A stretch of DNA of 64,000 nt from Eucommia ulmoides (GCA_016647705.1 CM028334.1:12681546-12745545); one strand, 5' to 3'. Numbered from the stretch's first letter, positions 31,801-44,400 are shown. Made by a program: numbers and translations. Notes: generated by a model from the sequence alone, not told the origin.

Positions 31801-33194
31801 AAAATAATTTTTTTTTACATATGATATTTAAATAGTAAGATATTTTTAAATAAATTATATATACTACATTATAGGAAATAAAGTGAGGAGAATTTAATAA
31901 TTTTACTTTACTTAAAAATAGTTTTTTATTTCTCTTTTTTACGATAAAATATATTTAGATCAATTTATGTATAATTTGACAAATTATTTTACGTATCATT
32001 TAAAAAATGCACATAGACATGTTGAATTATTATTAAATTTAAAATTTAATTCTTTGTTAACAATATGAAATTATAATAAATAAGAAATGAAATGACAACT
32101 CTTGGTTGGTATTGAGTCTAATAAACAGAGGATTTTTATTATGATGGTTTAATCACATCTCTTTGTCTGAAAATGGTCAAACTTTTAATCCAAGAAAATA
32201 GTGTGATGTGCCTCTACTAAAAAAAGTTTCTAACGGTAATGAAGTCGATGCATGCGGCCAAATCAATAAAATATTAAAATAAAAATAAAAAATAAAGACA
32301 TGACATTTCTTGTCAAAGTATACAAACAAGAAGTCAGTCAACCTCTTGAAAAAGCTTGTCTGGCCAGTTGATTAAATTATATTTTTACACCCTTTAAATA
32401 CGTCATATTTACATTTTATTTCATTATATTATCTCTCGTGCTTAACACACATTCTTCATATTTAGATTAAATTTAATATTTAATTCTTAAAATATTTTTT
32501 AGCCGAGTTGAACATTATTTAATAACATAATTAAATATTTAAAATTAACTGCATTAAGTACTTATCAAATTAGGTACATTTGATAACAAAATTAAACAAT
32601 TACTTCAAAATTAATATCACTTCAAAAATTGTTCAAAATTTTAAGTTTAAGTAATTTGTAATTTACTTAAATTTTTTAACCACTTAATAACATAAAATAT
32701 CTAATTATCACAATCAAAATTTTACACTAATATTGTAAAACCTCACAAAAAAAAAATTATATACAAAAAATTATTCATGGAGAAAATATTAAAATGATAA
32801 AACATAGAGAAAGAAAGTCGTAGAGAGGGAATACTTTCAAAAAAATAAAATTGTAAAAATTATTTTAGACTTAAAAATGTGTAAAAGATATTTTTTTAAG
32901 TTAAAAGTATTAAAAAAATGAATACTTAATATATTCAGCACTTAATAAATTCAGTGTTTAAAATTTAGCACTTAAAATCTTTAACGCTTAAAATTTAAGG
33001 ATTTTCCTCCAAAAGTCATCTTTATAAAGTAGACAACTTTTCAAGACCCTAGTTTTTTTAAGGATGATCAAAACTCTCATTTTAATATTTTTTACTTCAA
33101 AAGTCCTGTGCTGAATTGGCAAATTTTTTCATTTTTTTTTTTTGCCCCTGTTCATTTAATATATCAAAAACCCTAAATTTTCTTATTTTCAAAA

Positions 33195-33600
33195 TCACGC
33201 CCCCCTCTCTCTCTCAGAACTACGCCCCTCTCTCTCTGTCAGATCTGGGCCCGTCGCTCTCGTCTGGGCCCGTCGCTCTCTCCCTAGCTCGCCGCCGTCA
33301 CCCCTTACCCTAGCTCGCCATCGCGTCATTGTCTCTATCATTATCGTCGTTCCATCCATCATCATCATCGTCTCCTCCATCTGTCGCCGCTCGTCTCCAT
33401 CATCATCGTCGTTTGTGGTCGTCGTCGTCGCCACAAGTTTCCGTTCGTCGTCGTTCGTGGTAGTCATCTCCATATTTGAGTAGACCTACTCAGATATGGC
33501 CAAATCTGAGTAGATCTAAGCAACGAAACGACGAATGGCGTAGCAGCGACGAACAACGGCGGCGACAACGGCGTTCCGGTGACGAACAATTACAAGTATA
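33195..33600. other. GC-rich exon-like block inside the 32.6-36.2 kb element
   Basis: Composition jumps from about 20% to over 50% G+C. It starts with CT repeats, has duplicated CTGGGCCCGTCGCTCTC, then CGTCGT/ATCATC trinucleotides and CGGCGACAACGGCG, and stops at a splice-donor-like ACAAGTATAT. It looks like a plant 5' UTR plus first coding exon captured by a transposon. Both strands are open for 70-90 codons (33195-33473 minus, 33476-33700 plus), but the peptides are simple repeats and I do not call a gene. Confidence 0.4.
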
Positions 33601-33639
33601 TTTTTTGTTCTTCTTTTTCTTTTTCCTTTGGATTTTCGG

Positions 33640-35740
33640 AGATGATTATGCACTTCAAACTGTTTGTTTGCTTAGAATAGATAATAAATTAAAATTTTGA
33701 TATTGTTTAGGATAACCAATTAGATTCAAATAATTTCTTAACTATTTTATTTAGCCAATTTATTTGCATCCATTGCTTGTCATTGTCATCATTTCTATGT
33801 GTAATTGTTTGTGTTATTGTTCATCAAACCTGGCTAATTAAGTGGATATCTACTATTTATTTTTAGTGAATACCAGCTGATTGATTTTTAGTGGATATGC
33901 ATTGATTATGTAATTTTAAGTGGAATTACACAATCAATGGTAATTATGCATTTCAACTGTTTGGATGCTTGAGAGGCGAAGGAAGGAAATGAAATTGAAT
34001 TAGAATTTTAATATTGTTCAAGATAGTTAGTTAGATTCAAATAAGTTCTAACTATTTCATTTAACTGATTTATTTTGTCGTTTTATCCATTGTGGGAAAT
34101 TGTTTGTGTTATTGTTTAGTTAAGTGGATATCTACTGATTGTTTTTTAGTGGATATCCACTATTGATTTTAGAAGATGTCCACTGGTTGTGTAATTTTAA
34201 GTGGAATTTTCTGTCATATTTAGGTTTTTTTTTTTTTTTTTTTTTTTGTTGTTTGGTTGTTGTTGTTGTTGCATTTTAATTGAATTAGTGGATATCCAGC
34301 TTGAAATTCAAGCAGCTAATTATATGGCTTGTGATTATACGGCTTGTGTTTTGATTCAACTAATAGAAGTAAGTGGATATCCACTGATTGATTCGTGTGG
34401 ATATCTACTAATTGATTTTTGAGTGGATATCCACTGGAAAATTTGAAATTTGTTATTGTTTAGTGAATGTCCATTGCTTGTGTAATTTTTCTAAGTGGAA
34501 TTTAAAATTTTGCATACTTCATGATTAAATGGGTTTTCACTTTTTTTTTTTTTAAGAAATACTTCATATTTTGAATTTTTGATTTTATGTGAATAAATTT
34601 GGAATGTGTTATGTGGTTTTGTGCATAGCTTTAGTGGTCTTCATTTTAGGATTAATTCGACTTGTGCATAGATCTAGTGGATTTTCACTTAGAATTCTTC
34701 AATAGAGATTTTTTAATTATGTTCTTATGTGTGTGTGAATTTCTGATTGATTCGTCTTAGTATATTCATCTTGACACACTTTTTTTCCAGGTATTTTTGC
34801 TTATTTTTGTTCTTCATGTTTGATGTTTCTTCCATTTTGTTGAATGTCACGGGCTCGAACAATAAAAGTTTAATTTTCTCATTTTTCGTGTTATTATTCA
34901 TCAAACATTGCTAATAGAGGTAAGTGAATATCCACTGATTGATTCTAGTGGATATCTATTGTTGATTTTGAGTGTATATCTACTGACAAATTTGAAATAT
35001 TTGATTGTTTATCAAACCTAACTAAATAAAATTAGTGGATATTCACTGATTATTTTTAGTGAATATTTAGTTTTTTAGTGGATGTCTATTGCACGTGTAA
35101 TTTTTTTAAGTGGAATTTAAAATTTTACATAGCTCATGTTTAAATAGATTTTCACTTTTTTTTTTTTTTTTTTAAATATTGATTGGTTCTTTTTATTTTT
35201 ATTTTTAAAGAATACTTCATATTTTGAATTGTTGATTTCTGTGGATAAATTTGAAATGTGTTGTTTGGTTTTGTGCATAACTCTAGTGGCCTTCATTTCA
35301 GAATTCAATCAACGGAATATCATTCAGAGACAGAGGACAAGGTTATGCCGTCAAGAGTGGGATATATTTTGAGATATGTTCAGTGTTGTAGAATTTTTGT
35401 ATTTTTCATTTTTATTTTTTTTTGAATGCAAGGAACCGTGATTCTCCATTTGATTTTCAATGGATTTTATTCATGAGAATGTGGTAAGGTGATGGTTTGA
35501 TTGATGGTGATTCGGTTCTTGAATGTCTCAATTCATAATTTCAATTTTTGCGTTTTATATTTTTTAGCGTATTTCTACTTGATTTGTTTAGTAGATTCTC
35601 ACTTAGATTTCTTCACTAGAAATCTCTTAATTCTGTTCTTGTGTGTGTGAGAATTTCTGATTGGCTTCATAGTGATTTTCATTTTGAGTATTTTCAGTAG
35701 ATATTCACTTAGATTATTTTAGGTGGATATCTACTTAAAA
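33640..35740. repeat. Diverged direct repeats with ~18 copies of a GTGGATATCCAC-type motif
   Basis: Three blocks are duplicated. TTAAAATTTTGATATTGTTTAGGATA at 33690 recurs at 34000. GTGGAATTTAAAATTTTGCATA at 34495 recurs at 35108, each followed by TTTTCAC, AATACTTCATATTTTGAATT and TTTTGTGCATA. TTTTCACTTAGAATTCTTCA at 34683 recurs at 35597. Scattered through them are about 18 copies of AGTGGATATC(C/T)ACTG variants. Confidence 0.7.
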
Positions 35741-36883
35741 AAGTTATATATTTTGAATAAAAAATAAATTCCAGTGATTTTTTTTATTTAGAATTAAATT
35801 TTGATGGAATTATAAAACAAATTGAAATAAAATTAAGTGAAATTAATATTTTTTATATTTTACAAAAAAAAAAATTGAAAAAAAACAAAATTAATTGAAA
35901 CTTTTATTAAAAAAACAAAATAAAGTGAAATTCTATATATATATATATATATATATTAGGAGTTTTGAAAAAAAAATGACCAAAATGACATTTTTGTAAA
36001 TTTTGTAGGTATTGAAGGGTAATTTAGGAAGACTAAATATGATGGTACTTTTGAAATGAGCCCAAAAAGTATGGTTTTTATAAAATTATTTTTTGAACAA
36101 ATGAGATCCCTTAAAAAAAATTCTTAAAATTTAAGTGATTATCAAACATGACCTAAATATTAAATTAAGAAGAGAGCATCGGAATTAAAATATTAAGATG
36201 CAAAGTGTAATTTTATCTAAATTTGTTTGGTGAAAAGTAATTTCAAATCCTGGGAGTCTTTGTCTTTTTGGTGTCTGTGGCATTATATTATACTTTCGAT
36301 GTTTGGTCGACTTCACATGATATCTGGAATATATGGGCAAGAACAAGTTGTTAATGGGAATATAGGTTTGGATTTAATTCAGATTTATGATAATTACAAC
36401 AAGTGGACGTTAAATAATTTAGAGAATGATTAAAAAAAGTCACACTTGATTCAAGCCTTTTGGAGTCGTCGTGAATTCAACTCTTTAATATTTTATAACA
36501 ATCACAATAACAATCTTAAAAATCTTAAAAAAATGAAAAATCTGATATTGTATACATTTCAGAATATTTGTCTATTTGAGCTTTGTAGAGAATATATATA
36601 TATATATATATTTTATTTATTTATTATATCAAATAATGAGTAACCCTACTCAATTTTTTTTTTTATTATATATTTTTTTTTCGATTAGTGCACAAATATA
36701 TGATTAATTTTCTTAGTGCATATTTTGAATTACTTAAAAGGTAACTGTAATTCAAAAATATTTTCACAAAAAATAAATAAATGCAATATAAATTAATTAA
36801 ATTTGAATTTGTTGACTTGTAAAATTTAATAAAATTAATCATAATTTATGATTATTTCTTTGCTATTTATATTATCTTGGTAA

Positions 36884-37000
36884 AAGTTAATTTGTAGAAA
36901 TATTATTTCATCTTTATATTAGTAAAAGTTAATTTGTTAAAATATTATTTCACCCTTATTTTAGTAAAAGTTAATTTGTAGAAATATTATTTCACCCTGC
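36884..37000. repeat. Tandem repeat, ~53 bp x ~2.3
   Basis: AGTAAAAGTTAATTTGT(A/T)(G/A)AAATATTATTTCA recurs at about 36890, 36924 and 36962. Confidence 0.7.
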
Positions 37001-37165
37001 GATTGTCTATGTAATTTTTTAATAATATATTCATTTTCGATATTTACAAAATGTTATTACTTACTAAAATTTATAAATCATCTCTCGGTTATTACTATTA
37101 AAGTAATCAAATGAAACCTATATATTTTATATTTTAATATTAAGAATTTATTATAAGTTTTTTTA

Positions 37166-37195
37166 AACCCGCACAATACGTAAGTTAAAAACTAG
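37166..37195 (+). mobile_element. Helitron-like 3' end, degraded
   Basis: ACCCGCACAATACGTAAG is followed by TTAAAAA and CTAG, then T. It looks like the common plant Helitron 3' end with a decayed hairpin arm. The 5' end was not found. Confidence 0.35.
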
Positions 37196-37461
37196 TATAA
37201 CTAAAATAAAAAACTTAAGCATTTGGAGTGCATAGAAGAGTTTCTTTGAGTTTTCGTTAGTCTTACCAATATTTATGATATTACTAGAAAATCAGTAATA
37301 CTCTTAGTTCTCAACTTTCTGATCAACACTTTCAAAACTTAAAAAATAATATTTAAGATATTGGTGTAATACCAACCAAATATCCACTGATATAAAAATT
37401 ATTTGATTAAGAATTAAATGATATCAGAGTTATGTATCATATAGTCATTTAGGTTAAGGGT

Positions 37462-37692
37462 AAAGCAAAAAAATAAATAAAGGACAAATGAAAAAGAGGG
37501 GGAAAATTTATCAAAGTCAACGCATAAGGCAACTAAATAGTTTTCAGATAATTCTTAATTGAGAAAGGTAAAATGGAAAAAATAAATAAATAAAGGACAA
37601 ATGCAAAAGAGGGAAAAGAAGAAAAGGTCAGAGTCAACGCGTAAGGCAACTAAATAGTTTTCAAATAATTGTTAATTAAGAAAGGTAAAATT
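37462..37692. repeat. Tandem duplication, ~118 bp x 2
   Basis: Both copies run AAAATAAATAAAGGACAAATG, AAAGAGGG, GTCAACGC(A/G)TAAGGCAACTAA and TAGTTTTCA(G/A)ATAATT in order. Confidence 0.8.
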
Positions 37693-39079
37693 GGTTGGTG
37701 AATTCCAATTTAAGTTGCTTTTGTTTGGGTGAAAAAAAAAAAAAAAGATGAATAAAAAAAAACAAAAAAGAAAAAAAAATAGAAAATGGAAAAAAAAAAA
37801 AAATTATTTAGTATGGACAAAAAATTAGAGTAAAAAGAAAATAGGTAGAAAAATGCACATTTTTCTAAGTAAATGTTTTTCCACAACAATATGGAAGGAA
37901 AATGAAAAAACAAATAAGAGATAGTTTTTCAAAAAGAAGGTATAATAGTAAATTATATTAAAGTGTATTGTTTTTTTTCTTTTTTAATCAAATAACACTA
38001 GAAAAAATAATTATTCTTGATAAATAAAAATAGTGCAAATTACCTAATAAGCCTAAAAGTAATTACCTATTACCCATAAATGCTTATTAGTATATAATAA
38101 ACCAAAAACTTTCATTTGGTAGTTTTCACGAACTGTTTGATCCCAGATTCAAAAGCCTCTAGTTGCCAAATTACAGATTTGTCATTCGCAAGTTTATAAG
38201 GATTGAAAGTTTTCATATTCAACAAAATTATTTTATTAAAATCATAAGTATTGTTGTACACATTTTTTTCACAATCTAATTATATATTCGAATTCGTCTA
38301 GATAAAATCTACAAAACGATACCAAATTTACTATTTTTTTTTTCATTAATTTCAGTTTTCACATTTATATTACATTCAACATAATACTTCCAAAATTTTT
38401 ATTTTTCACATTTTATATTATACTAAACATGGTATTTTTAGAATTTTCAGTTTTCACATATTACATTTAACATCAAAATCACTTTTATCAGTAAATCATG
38501 TTACATTCAACACGCATATAATTTTTTTCTATTATCAACATTAATTAATATTATTTTTTATTACATTATATATTATATTCAACATTCACACGGAGAATAC
38601 AAAATGTAGTGATATTGTTATATATAACATCGACATACATCTCAATTTGGAACTCCCAAAACAAGATTAATATCAATCACCGAATATTACATTCAACATT
38701 TGATACCATACGAACTATAAGATGTTATATATAGTATTTAAATGAAATATACGATTCACATCTCTAAAAAAAAAGTGATTAATATCTTATTTTAAAGAGG
38801 ACGATCCCTCGATGATTATTGTATAAATAAATTAATTTTGCAACTATAGGTTCATGATAAAATCGCATGTTTCATATTCAACTTCTTCGATTAGAAGTTA
38901 CCATATTTGTTTTCATGTTTTTAAAAGTAATAAATATTGAAAGTAGTGTACGGAAGGTAATCGCTTATTAATGAGGGTTAAATTAGTCCATGAATCTCTA
39001 AAAGAATGATCGGTGCAAAATAAAACAAACGAGTGCAATCGGTAATTAAAACTTCAAAAATAGAGTGCTGCTTTAGTTT

Positions 39080-39426
39080 GTGAAAAAGACTTCCTCTCCA
39101 ACTTCTATTTCTCCCAATTTCTTACATTCTCTCTGCAGTTCTTCATTCTCAAAGGATTTCACAACTCGTTCTTTCTATTATAAAGGTAATTTCATTTTAA
39201 TTTTGTTTGTTTAATTTATTTGTTAATTTGATTAGTATATTTTTTACTTGTTTAATTATTTAATTTGTTAATTTAGTTGTTTAATTAAAACATATGCACT
39301 TTCACCCCCTCAAAGTTAGTTAATTAGTTTAATTTGTTAATTTAGTTATTAGTTAATTTATTTTTTTAATGTACACTTTGACCCCTCAAAGTTTGAGCAA
39401 ATTACACATCATGTGGGAAAATATAA

Positions 39427-39476
<50 letters not shown>

Positions 39477-39600
39477 TTATTTTTAAATGTTAGTTAATTA
39501 ATTAATTTAATTTATTAATTTAGTTGTTTAATTATAATATGTACACTTTGGCCCCTCAAAGTTAGTTAATTAGTTTAATTTGTTAGTTCTCCTTCTTTCT
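39080..39600. repeat. Left inverted arm of the MULE with subterminal repeats
   Basis: Reverse complement of parts of 63098-63870. It holds three copies of the CACTTTG(A/G)CCCCTCAAAGTT motif (39298, 39371, 39541) and the long TTTGTTAATTTGATTAGTATATTTTTTACTTG block (39217). An (AT)n run lies at 39434-39472. Confidence 0.75.
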
Positions 39601-39827
39601 TTTTTTTCTTTCTTTCTTTCTTTTTTTTTTTTTTTTTTTTTTTTAACGTGTTTGAAAAAAACATTTTATTATTTAAAAAAAATATATATTCTAATCTTTC
39701 AGTATTTTAAAATAAGTTTTAGTCTTTCAATTAAAATCAAATTAGTTGAATCTATCAAATTGATATTAACTTGACGTGGAATTTATATTCCATTCAAAGT
39801 TAAAGATAATTAAATTATTTCCTAAAT

Positions 39828-39847
39828 TAAAAATAAATAAAATGATA
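39828..39847. repeat. Target site duplication of the LINE, left copy
   Basis: TAAAAATAAATAAAATGATA, identical to 44471-44490. A 20-bp perfect duplication fixes the LINE ends. Confidence 0.9.
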
Positions 39848-40253
39848 CAACAACAACAACAATTAAGTCTTTGTCTCATTTATGTAGGGTCGATTATATG
39901 AATCCATTTACGCCATAGTGATCAATCAATGGTCATCCTATCCATCAGGTTTGATGTCATCAAATCATTTCTAATAGTCTCGTCTAACGTCTTTTTAAGT
40001 CTACTTCTCCCTCTAGTAGCTCATTGCACTTGAATTAAATCACATTTTTTCATTGGTGTTTCTATGGATCTTCTATGCACATGCCCAAACCATCGTAAAT
40101 AATTTTTTCTAATTTTCTATTCAATGGGTGTTATTCTTAAATTCTCTCTAATAGTTTCATTCTTAATTTTATCCATTCTCATTTTCTCACTCATCAACTG
40201 AAACAGCCTCATTTCTGTCACTCAATTTTCTGGACATGATTTGTTTTTACCGC

Positions 40254-41730
40254 CTAACATTTTGAACCATATAGAAACATTGATCTTATAGTAGTTTTAT
40301 AGAATTTTCCTTTAAGTTTCAACGGGATTCTACAATCACAAATTACCTCAACTGCACTTCTCCACTTTAACCAACCTGCCTTGACTCTATGCGTAATATC
40401 CTCCTCGATTTTGCCATTACTCTGAATCATTGAACCTAAATATCTAAAATGATCAACCTTTAGCACCTCATCATCTCCAATTTTGATCACACTACCGTTT
40501 CTTCAGACATTACTAATATTGCAATGCATTTATTCCGTCTTGCTTCTGCTAAAATTCAAACATTTAAACTCTAAAGTTTATCTCCATATTTCTAACTTAG
40601 TTTTAAAACCTATTATACTTTCGTCAACTAATACTATGTCATTCGCAAACAACATACTCTATGGTATTCTATTTTGAATATGTTTTGTGAGCTCATCCAT
40701 CACTAGAATAAAAAGGTAAGGACTTAAAGGTGATCCTTGATGTAAGCCTATATTTATAGGAAATGCACAAGTATCGTCTTCTCCTGTTCGAACACTAGTG
40801 ACTATACCTACATATATATCCTTAATTACCTCAATGTATACATTGGATACATATTTCTTTTCTAGCACCCACTACAAAACTTTTCTAGGTACCTAATCAT
40901 AAGCCTTTTCCAGGTCCATAAATACCATATGTAAATCTTTCTTCTTTTCTCTATATTTTTCTATTAATCTCCTGGGTAAATAGATAACTTCACTGATTGA
41001 TCGGTTGAGCATAAATCCAAATTGGTTTTCTTCTATACTTGTTTCATGTCTTATTCTATATTCTATCACTCTCTCCCAAAATTTCATAGTATGACTTATA
41101 AATTTTAGGAAAATTTGGTGAAAGGTCCTATTCTATAAAACCATTACTCTGCGGGATCCTGTAACAGTAATTTTTTAACACATGACATGGTCCTTAGGAA
41201 GTGATTTTTTGAGTCTTGGGACCTCTCAACAAGATTTCCTAAATTTTATACTCCGATAGTTCGTGCAACTTTGAACATCCACTTTATTTTTATAGATGGG
41301 TACTAAGATACTCCTCCTCCAGTCGTCAAACCTTATTTTAGTCTTCAAAATGTCATTGAAAAGTTTAGTCAATCACTCTATCCCAATATCTCCCAAACTT
41401 TTTCACACCTCTATAAGGATTTCATCTAGCCCTACTTCTTTTCCAATTCTCATCTTCCTTAGTGCTATTCTAACTTCTGAAATCCTAATTCTTCTATAAA
41501 ATCTATAAATCTTATCTCATGATAAACTAGGTAACTCTAGTTTAGATTCCCCAGCATTATTCCCGTTAAATAAATTATAAAAATAACTTCTCCATCGTTC
41601 CATAATCTCCCCATCCTTTACCAGTACCTTTTCATCAGTGTCTTTGATGCATCTAACACTTCCAATATCTCTAGTCTTTCGTTCACGTCGCCTAGTGTAC
41701 GCCAAAAGATTCTACTATCCTTCACGTATA
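40254..41730 (-). pseudogene. LINE reverse transcriptase and C-terminal domain
   Basis: Minus-strand pieces in order: RRRERKTRDIGSVRCIKDTDEKVL lead-in (41705-41560); [30 protein letters not shown]...[14 protein letters not shown] (41087-40893), with the first catalytic Asp region; GEDDTCAFPINIGLHQGSPLSPYLFILVMDEL (40810-40680), an RTE-specific palm; and DHFRYLGSMIQSNGKIEEDITHRVKAGWLKWRSA...PLKLKGKFYKTTIRSMFLYG (40490-40254), the RTE C-terminal segment. The FADD-type second active-site region falls in 40520-40650 and is degraded. Reading frames change several times, so this is a pseudogene. The clade call (RTE) is firm. Confidence 0.85.
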
Positions 41731-42039
41731 TGACTACTCGTAAGTGTACGAGGTCAAAGTTTTAGTATAATGTGATCGTTAAGATCGGGTTATCACATCC
41801 ACAGGGATTGGTGTCGTTACTATCGAATACCGCGATTATCGTGACCTAACTTTATCTAGGCAGAAAATAAATGTATTTAATTAATTAAACTAATACTAAT
41901 ATATCCTAAATTAACTATATTAATATGTTAATATGTTTTAGGGTGAATAATTGCCTAGGGATTAACGTGTTTACAAATACGTGTTCGATTTCGACTTACT
42001 CACGTTTATGATGTTCGACCCATTTGACAACCTCAGTAT

Positions 42040-42405
42040 GTAAACTCCACCGCCACCTCTCCTGAGTGTAAGATGGGGGAATACATGATTTCGAGTCAAC
42101 GAAGAAGTCCTCCTCAACGTCTTAACGACCCTAGGTCACTTGAGTCTCGCCCCGCGTCATTGATTGCATACAATTTAACTCCCAACTGGGTCATTGGATC
42201 GTGCGTTGTATTTATCTTATCGACAATCTCCGTTTTAAAACTCCCTTGCCACCTCTCCTGAGTGTAAGACGAGGGATATAATGTGACTTCGTGTCAACGA
42301 AGAAGTCCCCCTCAATGTCTTAACGACATTAGGTCGCATGAGTCTTGCCCCAACGTCATCGATTATCCACGATTCAAACTCCGACCGGGTTATAGAAACG
42401 TGATG
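42040..42405. repeat. Tandem duplication, ~205 bp x ~1.8
   Basis: GCCACCTCTCCTGAGTGTAAGA, GTCAACGAAGAAGTCC and CTTAACGAC(C/A)(C/T)TAGGTC blocks occur at 42053 and again at 42250 in the same order. Confidence 0.8.
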
Positions 42406-42904
42406 TTTGTTTACCCTAATTCGAATTCGGGGTTTGTCAAAACCCCGTATTCTCCATTTATCTAACTAAGCATGATAAACAGACAATACGATAAATACAA
42501 TCAAACTATGAAGAATAATCACAAATGCAATACCGAAATCATCCAAACAACGTATTTATAAATTATATGTTAATCCCTACTACAATCCATGTTTAGCTAT
42601 GGTCTTAGCCGTATTTACAAGGAAGTAACATGCTAAACATGCTCACATAATTCTAAGATAAAGAAATAAGGAAAAACAACCGAAAAACTTAGCCTCGTCT
42701 GAAAATAAATCGCTAAGAACGCTCAACGATCGATTTGCCGTCTTCTCCACTTCGCGATGTGAGCTCCACCTTTAAAACTCCTAATCCCTAGCCTAAATAT
42801 AGCTTAAGGTGCCTAAATGGCCGGGGGAGTCCAAGAAATGGGGAGAGAGGATGATATTTATAGCCAAAATATCCTAAAAATATCTTCAGATTGTGCAGGG
42901 GGTT

Positions 42905-43160
42905 TCCACCTAGGCGGTAGAATTTCTGCCTAGGCGGAGGTAGGTCGGTTTGTGACCGCCGCGACAATGAAGACAGCGGTGGATGTGGAAGAACATTCTG
43001 CTGGATTTTCGCCTAGGCGGTGGGCTGTCAATAGTCTGCTTTGATTTCTCTGCTGGATTTCTGCCTAGGCGGTGGATTTCTCCGCCTAGGCGGTGGTCTG
43101 TCAGTAACATTTTCTCTTTTCTCAGTTTCTTCACCACTGCGGCGGTGGTCTAAACGCCAC
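42905..43160. repeat. Cluster of CCGCCTAGGCGG palindromic motifs
   Basis: GCCTAGGCGG occurs about six times (near 42910, 42931, 43011, 43065, 43083 and variants), often within TTTC(T/C)GCCTAGGCGGTGG. The core is a perfect palindrome with CpG at both ends. Confidence 0.8.
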
Positions 43161-43439
43161 GACGGTGGGCTTGTTTCATAATTTTACCTCCGAGCTTATG
43201 TTTCTACCGTTCTTCGATTGCTTTTAGTTCGATCTTATCGTTTTCGCTTCAGTTTCCTATCATTTTGCCCCCCACACCTGATTTATACAAAAAGTAATAA
43301 AACTAATAAAAACAAAATAAAATACTATTTAAATGCTCGAAAACTAACTTAATTCAGTTTGGAAATACGTAGGTATGTCACACCTATCACCTAGCAAGTT
43401 TAAATATATCATTATCTCACTCTTTTGTATCTAACTTTT

Positions 43440-44400
43440 GATACAAATTATTATACGCCCTAAATGTTGATTACTTAATTACTTTTCTTACCTCCATTTT
43501 TGCATGTTTATACTTCTTGAAACTCTCCCTACTTTGATATTTTTGTCATCTTTTATAAGTTATTTTCTTGTACCAAATGACTTAAATGTTATAAGGTGCT
43601 CATTCATTTTCTTGAAACATGTATTTAGAAGAACTAAATCATACGTTATAGCAAAATCTAAAATCATCTCACTCATTGTATTCTGCTCCCCAAATTCATA
43701 ACCACCATATATTTTCTCGAAAGTCCTATTTTCTTTCCCGACATGTCCATTCAAGTCTCACCTAATAATTTTTTTTTGTTGGTTAGATATACTTTGGACG
43801 ACTTCATCCATCTTCTCCCAAAATTCTCGTCTAATATTTTCTTATAGTCCAACTTGGGGAGCGTACACAGTAATAACGTTAATCACTTCCCCTCCAAACA
43901 CCAACTTCATAACCATCATCCTATCGCTAATTCTCCTAATATCAACAATGCTACACTTTAAATCCCTATTTACCATAATACCTACCCTATTCCTATGTTT
44001 ATCCTTCCTTGTATACCATAATTTATACCTCGTACTCTCAATTTCTCTAAACTTCTCTCCAACCTACTTAGTTTCCTACAAGCATAGAATATTAATTCTC
44101 CTCCTACTCATCGCATCCACCAATTTTTGAGTCTTACCCATCAACGTTCCTATATTCCAAGTTGTCAACCTAAGCCTATTCTCATGGAATAACTTCTTTA
44201 TCTACACTCGTTCACCATAATGAGGTAACCCTATCTCATTTGACACCGTATTCGGGCGAAAACAAGGTGCGTCGCTTCCGGGTGACGCCCTAGCCCACCC
44301 TCTCTCATTATTCACTACATCCAGATTGTGGAAATGTAGCGCATCGCTAGTAGGGAACGCCCCAATGTTTAATGTATTTAGATTCATCTCATAAAAGTTC
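43440..44400 (-). pseudogene. LINE endonuclease and 5' coding region
   Basis: The segment MNGHVGKENRTFEKIYGGYEFGEQNTMSEMILDFAITYDLVLLNTCFKK..HLITFKS (43754-43560) is the central part of the apurinic-type endonuclease of plant RTE LINEs; N/D-N-GHVG carries a metal-binding site. Upstream pieces extend to about 44390. The 5' frame (44387-44202) shows GWARASPGSDAPCF, usual near the RTE start. Interrupted by many changes. Confidence 0.75.

Larger units (their letters stand above)
28466..32570. other. Very A+T-rich spacer with local duplications
   Basis: No gene with recognisable domains. It holds a tandem duplication (28720-29020), a long (TA)n run (30450-30525), a direct repeat of about 55 bp (30672 and 30743) and a long T-rich tract followed by an A-rich one (31040-31800). 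Short open frames here are by-products of composition. Confidence 0.65.
32571..36155. mobile_element. Probable terminal-inverted-repeat element, 3.6 kb, unknown family
   Basis: The left end TAGGTACATTTGATAA and the right end read in reverse TAGGTCATGTTTGATAA are similar, and both continue into AAATTTAAG-rich sequence, a pattern seen in plant hAT-like MITEs. The interior is odd: a GC-rich block (33195-33600) resembling a captured first exon, then about 2 kb of diverged direct repeats carrying a GTGGATATCCAC-type motif. No transposase is visible. Flanks give no clear target duplication, so the boundaries are tentative. Confidence 0.35.
36156..38950. other. A+T-rich spacer with small tandem repeats
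   Basis: No gene seen; the 36227-36433 frame has no recognisable domain. It contains tandem repeats at 36884-37000 and 37462-37692, a Helitron-like end near 37195 and a degenerate TTACATTCAACAT repeat region (38340-38710). Confidence 0.6.
41731..43382 (-). mobile_element. LTR-like insert within the LINE (probable solo LTR, ~1.65 kb)
   Basis: It interrupts the LINE between the endonuclease and reverse transcriptase parts. On the minus strand it would start TGTGACATACC and end GAGTAGTCA. A TATA box (CTATAAATATC, minus, about 42857-42867) is followed by CTCTCTCCCC. No gag-pol is present. The CTCGTAAGTGTACGAGG...CACAGGGATTG phrase at the left recurs in many plant intergenic repeats. Flanks (GTATA / CCTAT) do not form a clear duplication, so the ends may be off by a few bases. 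It contains a ~205-bp tandem duplication and a CCGCCTAGGCGG cluster. Confidence 0.5.

Noticed and set aside
33476-33700. 74-codon plus frame in the GC-rich island
   Set aside because: Arg/Ser-rich simple sequence running into poly-T; overlaps an equally open minus frame, so no coding strand can be chosen.
41731-43382. Complete LTR element inside the LINE
   Set aside because: Only one LTR-like unit, no internal genes and no clear target duplication; kept as a probable solo LTR.
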